From NCBI RefSeq assembly GCF_000283155.1, contig NW_004454210.1:4559620-4623619 (forward strand): a DNA stretch of 64,000 nucleotides, written 5' to 3'. This stretch comes from Ceratotherium simum simum. Lineage: Eukaryota > Chordata > Mammalia > Perissodactyla > Rhinocerotidae. The position numbers and the translations under genes were made by a program. Positions 58,480 to 64,000 of this stretch are shown in pieces (positions within the stretch are counted from its first letter, which is position 1; each line of letters opens with the position of its first letter). The notes under the pieces are model-generated. The model saw only the letters and a program-made list of their open reading frames with translations, did no database searches and had not been told where the DNA came from.

Positions 58480-60074
58480 TTCATTCTTTTGCATGTGGAT
58501 ATCTGGTTTTCCCAACACCATGTATTGAAGAGATTATCCTGTCCCCATTGTGTGTTCTTGGTGCCTTTGTCAAAAATTAGTTGACTGGATATGCACGGGT
58601 TATGTCTGGGCTCTCGATTCTGTTCCACTGGTCTATGTGCCTGTTTTTATGCCAGTACCACATTGTTTTGATTACTATAGTTTTGTAATGTAGTTTGAAA
58701 TCAGGACGTGTGATGCCTCCAGCTCTGTTCTTCTTTCTCAGGATTGCTTTGGCTATTCAGGATCAAAGACTTAAATGTAAGACCTGAAACTGTAAACTCC
58801 TCAAAGAAAACATAGGGAAAAAGATCCTTGACCTTGGTCTTGGCAATGATTTCTTGGATAACACACTAAAAGCACAGGGAAAAAAGCTAAAGTAAACAAG
58901 TGAGACTACATCAAACTAAAAAGTTTCTACACAGCAAAGGAAACAATCAATAAATTGAAACAGCAACCTATAGAATGAGAGAAAATATTTACAACTCATA
59001 TTTCTGATAAGTGGTTATTATCCAAAATATATAAAGAACTCATACACCTCAACAGCAAAAAAGCAAATAATCCAATTAAAAAATGGGCTAAAGACTTGAA
59101 TAGACATTTTGCAAAGAAAACATACAAATGGTCAATAGGTATATGAAAAGGTGCTCAAAATCACTAATCATCAGGGAAATGCAAATCAAAACCGCAATGA
59201 GATATCACCTCACACCTGTTATAATGGCTATTATCAAAAAGACAAGAGATAAGAACTGTTGGCAAGAATGTGGAGAAAAGGGAACCCTTATACACTGTTG
59301 GTGGGAATGTAGATTGGTATAGCCATTATGGAAAACAATATGGTGATTACTCAAAAAATTAAAAATTGAACTATCATATGATCTAGAAATCCTACTCCTG
59401 GGTATATATCCATAGGAATTGAAATCAGTGTCTTGAAGAGCTATCTGCACATCCATGTTTATTGCAGCATTATTCACAATAGCCAAGATATGGAAACAAC
59501 CTAAGTGTCATTTGACCAATGAATGAATCAGAAAATGTGATTCAAACACACAAATGCATATGCAATGGAATATTGTTCAGCCACAAAAAAGAAGGAAATC
59601 CTGCCATTTGCAACAACATGGGTGAATCTGGAGGGCGTTATACTAAGTGAAATAATCCAGAGAGAGAAAGACAAATACTGTGTGGTATCGCTTATATGTG
59701 GAATCTAAATAAACAAAAGCCAATTTCATAGAAACAGAGAATAGAATGGGCTGGGGGAGGATAAAATGGGGCAATGTAGGTCAAAGGGTACAAATTTTCA
59801 GTTATAGTAAGAATAATTTCTGAGGATCTAATGTACAGCATGGTGACTATAGTTCATAATATGGTATCATATACTTGAAAGTTGCTGAAAGTGGATCTTA
59901 AGCATTCTCATCACACACACAAAGAAGAGTTAACTATGTGAGGTGATGGATGTGTTAATTATCATGATCTTGGTGATCATTCTACAATGTATATGTGTAT
60001 CAAATCCTCATGTTGTATACTTTAGATATGTATAATTATATTTGTCAATTATTCCTCAATAAAGATAAAAGTTA
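58480..60074 (+). mobile_element. LINE-1 with 5' inversion (twin-primed insertion)
   Basis: 58480 to about 58764 is L1 ORF2 sequence on the minus strand. From 58761 to 60074 the element continues on the plus strand through ORF2 C-terminal and 3' sequence to the end 'cctcaataaagataaaag'. The perfect 10-bp duplication aagaatgact flanks the whole unit (58470-58479 and 60075-60084), so it is a single insertion. GATC at 58761-58764 fits both halves (inversion-point microhomology). Confidence 0.85.
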
Positions 60075-60404
60075 AAGAATGACTATCAGGGAGTAATGGA
60101 ATGGCAAGCTTTGTCTCTAAATAGGTAGTGGCATTGGGGAAGAACTAGAGGTTAAAACTTTGGTTTTGAAGCCCAAGGAGTCTGTGAGAAACTTTATAGA
60201 ACAATTGCATTTGCAGCCAGAAGGAATCTTAAAATCCGGTGTGAATCCTCTATTGAAAACTTTGCAGAAATCACCAGGAGAGAACACAAGAATGATTGTG
60301 AGTTGCAGAATATCAAAGGGAAATATAATCATATATATTTGTAAGACACTATCACTTTCATTGCAGAATTTAATTTGCTTTTTATTACCAACTGTATGAG
60401 TTAG

Positions 60405-60545
60405 GAGGAGCAGCGATTGTTAACTCATTTTATAGGTGAGGATATGCGTCCACAGACTAACTCTGCTCTAAATACGTCTATTGGTGCAGAGTGAAAATTT
60501 GAACCCAGGTCTATGGACTTCAAAGGCTCTGACTACATGCATTTT
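60405..60545 (-). mobile_element. MIR SINE
   Basis: 'aactcattttataggtgagg' and 'tttgaacccaggtctatgga' are reversed MIR core and tail phrases. Confidence 0.7.
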
Positions 60546-61435
60546 CCCCAACAATGTACTGCCTTTTGGGGCTCATTAATTTCACACTGAAGGTTGACAG
60601 AGCAAGGGTCCTGAGGAGCTTTCTCCTTTCATATCCCCCTTCTATAGTTGTTTGCTTTTCAGATAACCATACTGAGCAGCTAATTTTGTTGGAGCGTCTC
60701 CCCAGGCAACTGGGGACCAGGAATCATTCAAGTCTCAGACAACCAGATGCCACTCCTCTTGTCCCTAAGTCCAGGTTCGAGGAGTGAAGGGACCAAAACT
60801 AAAGGCAGCTGTGTCATAGAGGCAGCACCAGCAGATGATCCCAAATGAGTGTCTAATCAAGCACCTATCTGAAAAAGAAGGGGCACTCAGATAGGAATGC
60901 AAACAAAATGGAGACCAAGTCTGGAAAGAGACGTGGAGATCAGGTCTCAAGGAATCAGAAAGCAGTGAGGTGGACAAACTCTGTCACTTCCGAGGTCCCT
61001 ACTCACCCAGCATCTGGCATGAGAGGGGGTATCCTGTGTGGAGGACAGTCATCCAACTCTGCCCCCTACTCCAATGTCCCCCTGTAGGACTAGGCTCTGG
61101 GGTCACACTTTTCAATTTACTGGGGTCTCTGGTGAGTAGCGACAAATGTTGGGATGGCCTTACTCATGGAAATGAGTCTACTATTAAAAGAAGTTATCGT
61201 TATAACGGTGTTTGAATACTTATTAAAATACTGATGTGCAAATTTGCTAATAAATAGCTATTCAGCCACACATTCAAATCTGCATTTAGTTCTGCAAAGG
61301 CTGACAGCTGTGTGCACGGAGGAATAATCCATATATTCAAACCACGGAGTCGCATTAAGGAATGAGCTTTGGCCAAAAGAAAGTTTGGAAAGCACCCTTT
61401 TTTTTTGCCCTACTTTCCCTCTTTTTATCTTCCAA
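60546..61435. other. Intergenic, nothing recognised
   Basis: No gene or named repeat found. Confidence 0.35.
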
Positions 61436-61439
61436 TCCA

Positions 61440-62085
61440 TTCCACAAACTCTTCCACTCCTGCCACGTCACTTCTAGAAAGTCATCCGAAGACTTCCGTG
61501 ATTTGGCCCCAACTCACCTTTTCAGTCCTGCCTTCCCGTTCTTTCCAACCTATGCCAAGATGCTAACCAAATCTGGCTGTTCCCGTTCCCCACATGCTTT
61601 CCTAACTCCGAACCTTGGTTCATGCTGAGAGACTCCTTGCCTTACTTATTCCTCCTCTCCCTTCTTCAAGACCAATTTGAACCGTGCCCCACTCCTCCGG
61701 CTTCCTTCACTCCCAGCCAAACGTAATCTCTTCTTTCAAAATATCATACTTCCCTGCTTGTACCAAACTCTGCTCTTTATATTCTTCATCGTGTTGTATT
61801 TACTTCTCTCGTTTTCTGATCAGGCCATTTTAAATGGCGTATTTATGTCACTAGACTGCAAATTCTGTAAGGTTAGAGACTTTGTTTTGTTCTCTGCTGT
61901 AGCTCTAATATCTAATATTTGGAACAGTACTTGACACAGAATAGGTACTCAAAAATTGTAGACATTAAGTGAGTGAATGAACAGATTGCACCGATGGTAT
62001 ATTATTCATCCGTGTACCTCCTGGAGTACCTAGTACTGTCTGGCACATAGCGAGTGCACAGTAAATAATTGTTGAATTTAATGGC
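61440..62085 (+). mobile_element. LINE-2 3' region
   Basis: Runs from 'ccccaactcaccttttcagt' through 'tttgttctctgctgtagctc' to 'gtactcaaaaattgtagac' and 'gtgagtgaatgaac'. A second L2-like 3' end follows at 62020-62085 ('tctggcacatagcgagtgca'). Confidence 0.7.
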
Positions 62086-63455
62086 AAATCATGGAATCAA
62101 ATATTTAATAATAATGTCAATGAGGAAGACAATTAAAATCTGAACACGATGGCGTGTACAATAAGGAAAAGTGGCGCTGTTTATAAACTCCAATTATAGA
62201 GCAATTATAACGTTAGCAGAAAGACATTGTTAATATTTTTGTCCCTGGATTGGGGGACAGCGGGGGAAGAAAAAGGAAAATGAAAGCCAGGCACCTGCAA
62301 AGTTGTTTGCCCTTTATCTTGCATCCTGGAACCTTGGCAAGAGCAAGATTCGCTTGCCCGGATCCCTTGTCCTGCTCGGTGTTTGCGAAATACCTTTGAT
62401 TTCTCTGTTATGTACTTACCACCTGCCATAAACCAGAAACTTCCTTATCCTTATTTTACGTTTTCTACTTTTGTCCTGGAATGCAGACTTGTATATTTAT
62501 TCCTGTAATGGTACTGATATTTAACTAATCTTTCCAGCCAACTCAGTGTGCATCATAACTGAGGTATTATTTTTTTAATCAATAAAGCTTTACTCATGCT
62601 CTACATACTTGTATTTCTTCCCTAATCCCAAAGCAAATGAAAAATATAAGTCAATAATCAATCATGTCATTTTGGCCCACAAACCAACTCTCCTTCTAAT
62701 ACTTTTGTTTTGTGTACAGCATGGTGACTATGTGGTTTGGTTGTTTTTAGTTCGTTCTTCTTTACATAGTCCGATACGCAGTGCATCTGGCCTTCTTCAT
62801 CCATGTGCCCGTTGTTTATATTCCTATATTCAACGATGATTATATTTATTTGTTTTCTATGGCTGTTTTCAAGGCCTGCTCCCACTCCCCTCTGTCTCTG
62901 AGGGTTTTCTTCTCTCAGCCCCCTTTACCTTCTGCATTTCGCCACACATCCTAGAATCCAGGATCTGACCTTCTAGGACACCGACCACCCCAGCCCCACT
63001 CTACTCCTGTTATCGCTTTCCTTTCTGGCTCAGTTTCCCTGGATGTTTTCTCTGCCCTTTCTTTTGTCCTCCCTGGACCCCAGACCCAAATATTTTCTGC
63101 AAAGCAGGCCTGTCTAAGCCTGTACTTCCCAAGCAGGTACAACCTTCTAGCAAACATTATCTTGTTGCATCTTGCATCTGCCCGGAGCTACTTATCTTAC
63201 CTCCGTGTCTATCCAACCTGCAATTGCTTGATTGCTCCCACTTCTTCCTGAAGTTCATTCCAGGTAGATTAGCAGCCAGGATGCAGTGTACTCTACCTTG
63301 TTAAGTAGCTGACATCATCTCTTACAAAATTAATTTTTACAACAGATCTTTTCTTAACGCAAGTGTTCTTACTTAGGTCCACGATTTGTGGATGGTTCTA
63401 AAATAGCCTCCTGAAATTTCACGTAAAACTTTATTGGTGGTTGCATATGAGGTTT
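62086..63455. other. Intergenic, nothing recognised
   Basis: No coding exon or clear repeat. ORFs of 68-76 codons have no motifs. Confidence 0.35.
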
Positions 63456-63459
63456 GCTC

Positions 63460-63540
63460 CCCCCAGGGAGAAGAGCCATACCCTTCATCAAATTTTTCAA
63501 AGGAGTCTCATCTAAAAAAGTTTGAGAACCACTGCCTCAA
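63460..63540 (-). mobile_element. hAT-Charlie (MER5-like) fragment
   Basis: Ends 'aaagtttgagaaccactgcc', the reverse complement of the MER5-type terminal repeat (cagtggttctcaaac...). Only one end is present. Confidence 0.5.
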
Positions 63541-63684
63541 AGATCTTTTCTCCACTACATATATATCTTTTCCTCTTTATTTTCTGATGTCCTAGCTTAG
63601 TTCACTTGGGGAAAACTTCAGGAGGGGAGAATAGTAAGGAAGGTTGATTTTAGGTGGTAAAACCATCTTTGGGTGGTGGAGACA

Positions 63685-63835
63685 ATATAGTTTTACCCAT
63701 TTCGCAGATGTGGAAACTGAGACTGAGACCTGGAGAAATAAATGAATACGTGGCCTAGAGTCACACAGGAAATTAGTGACAGAGTTGGGACCTGTGTCAC
63801 TGGCTGCGGCCCCATGCCCTCTGCACTAGGTCTCA
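63685..63835 (-). mobile_element. MIR SINE
   Basis: 'ttcgcagatgtggaaactga', 'gtggcctagagtcacacagg' and 'gtgacagagttgggacctg' form a reversed MIR core. Confidence 0.75.
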
Positions 63836-64000
63836 CGTCCTCCTTCCAGGCTCTGCATTACCCCAGTTGGGGAGTTCCCTTCTCCTTAACCCAGGGCCTG
63901 TACCAGAGCAATAGTAGCTCCTCTTCCTACAGATTCCTAGGCCAGAGTCATGCATTCCTGAAAGATATTCTTTCAAGACTCTCAAATCTTGGGCCGTGGG

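Noticed and set aside
1..64000. An undescribed multi-gene biological system
   Set aside because: Apart from three known gastrokine genes and transposable elements, no further gene with coding constraint could be supported.

Overview
This is mammalian nuclear DNA, almost certainly from an equid or another perissodactyl. The strongest clue is seven copies of the equine-type tRNA-derived SINE (ERE), each with a tRNA-like head, a 'ggccggccc' start and a 3' segment repeating 'gatgttagctcagggctgatcttcctca'-like units. Several keep perfect target-site duplications. LINE-1, LINE-2, MIR, MaLR-type LTRs and hAT-type elements make up most of the remaining recognisable sequence. Nothing is prokaryotic: there are no long ORFs, operons or ribosome binding sites.

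The window holds the gastrokine cluster, three secreted BRICHOS-domain stomach proteins. I rebuilt each gene exon by exon from reading frame, splice sites and homology. GKN1 is on the minus strand (CDS 19210-24068, 184 aa). GKN2 is on the plus strand (CDS 35189-42325, 184 aa). GKN3 is on the minus strand (CDS 51309-57083, 181 aa). All three have six coding exons with the same intron phases (0,0,0,0,1), a four-codon first exon and a signal peptide in exon 2. All keep the conserved BRICHOS Asp and Cys pair, and two more Cys in the last exon. GKN1 and GKN2 are divergent about 11 kb apart; GKN2 and GKN3 are convergent. I recall the same relative order and orientation in human (where ANTXR1 would lie beyond the left edge), with the window reverse-complemented.

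Layout: 1-19 kb is intergenic and repeat-rich, with a solo ERV LTR inserted in an old LINE-1 (5643-6153) and a nearly full-length but dead minus-strand LINE-1 (about 12.5-18.2 kb). 19-24 kb is GKN1. 24-35 kb is the divergent intergenic region with LINE-2, tetranucleotide microsatellites, a perfect palindrome, an ERE, a LINE-1 3' fragment and a MIR. 35-42.4 kb is GKN2. 42.4-51 kb is the convergent intergenic region. 51-57.1 kb is GKN3. 57.2-64 kb is intergenic, with an ERE, a 5'-inverted (twin-primed) LINE-1 with target-site duplication, LINE-2 and MIR copies.

The most notable biological point is an apparently intact GKN3, which as I recall is a nonsense-mutated pseudogene in humans: Trp59, the codon reported lost there, reads TGG here. 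I found no unknown multi-gene system. The remaining items of interest are protein-level changes in GKN1, shared promoter motifs, possible young ERE insertions and transposon structures.
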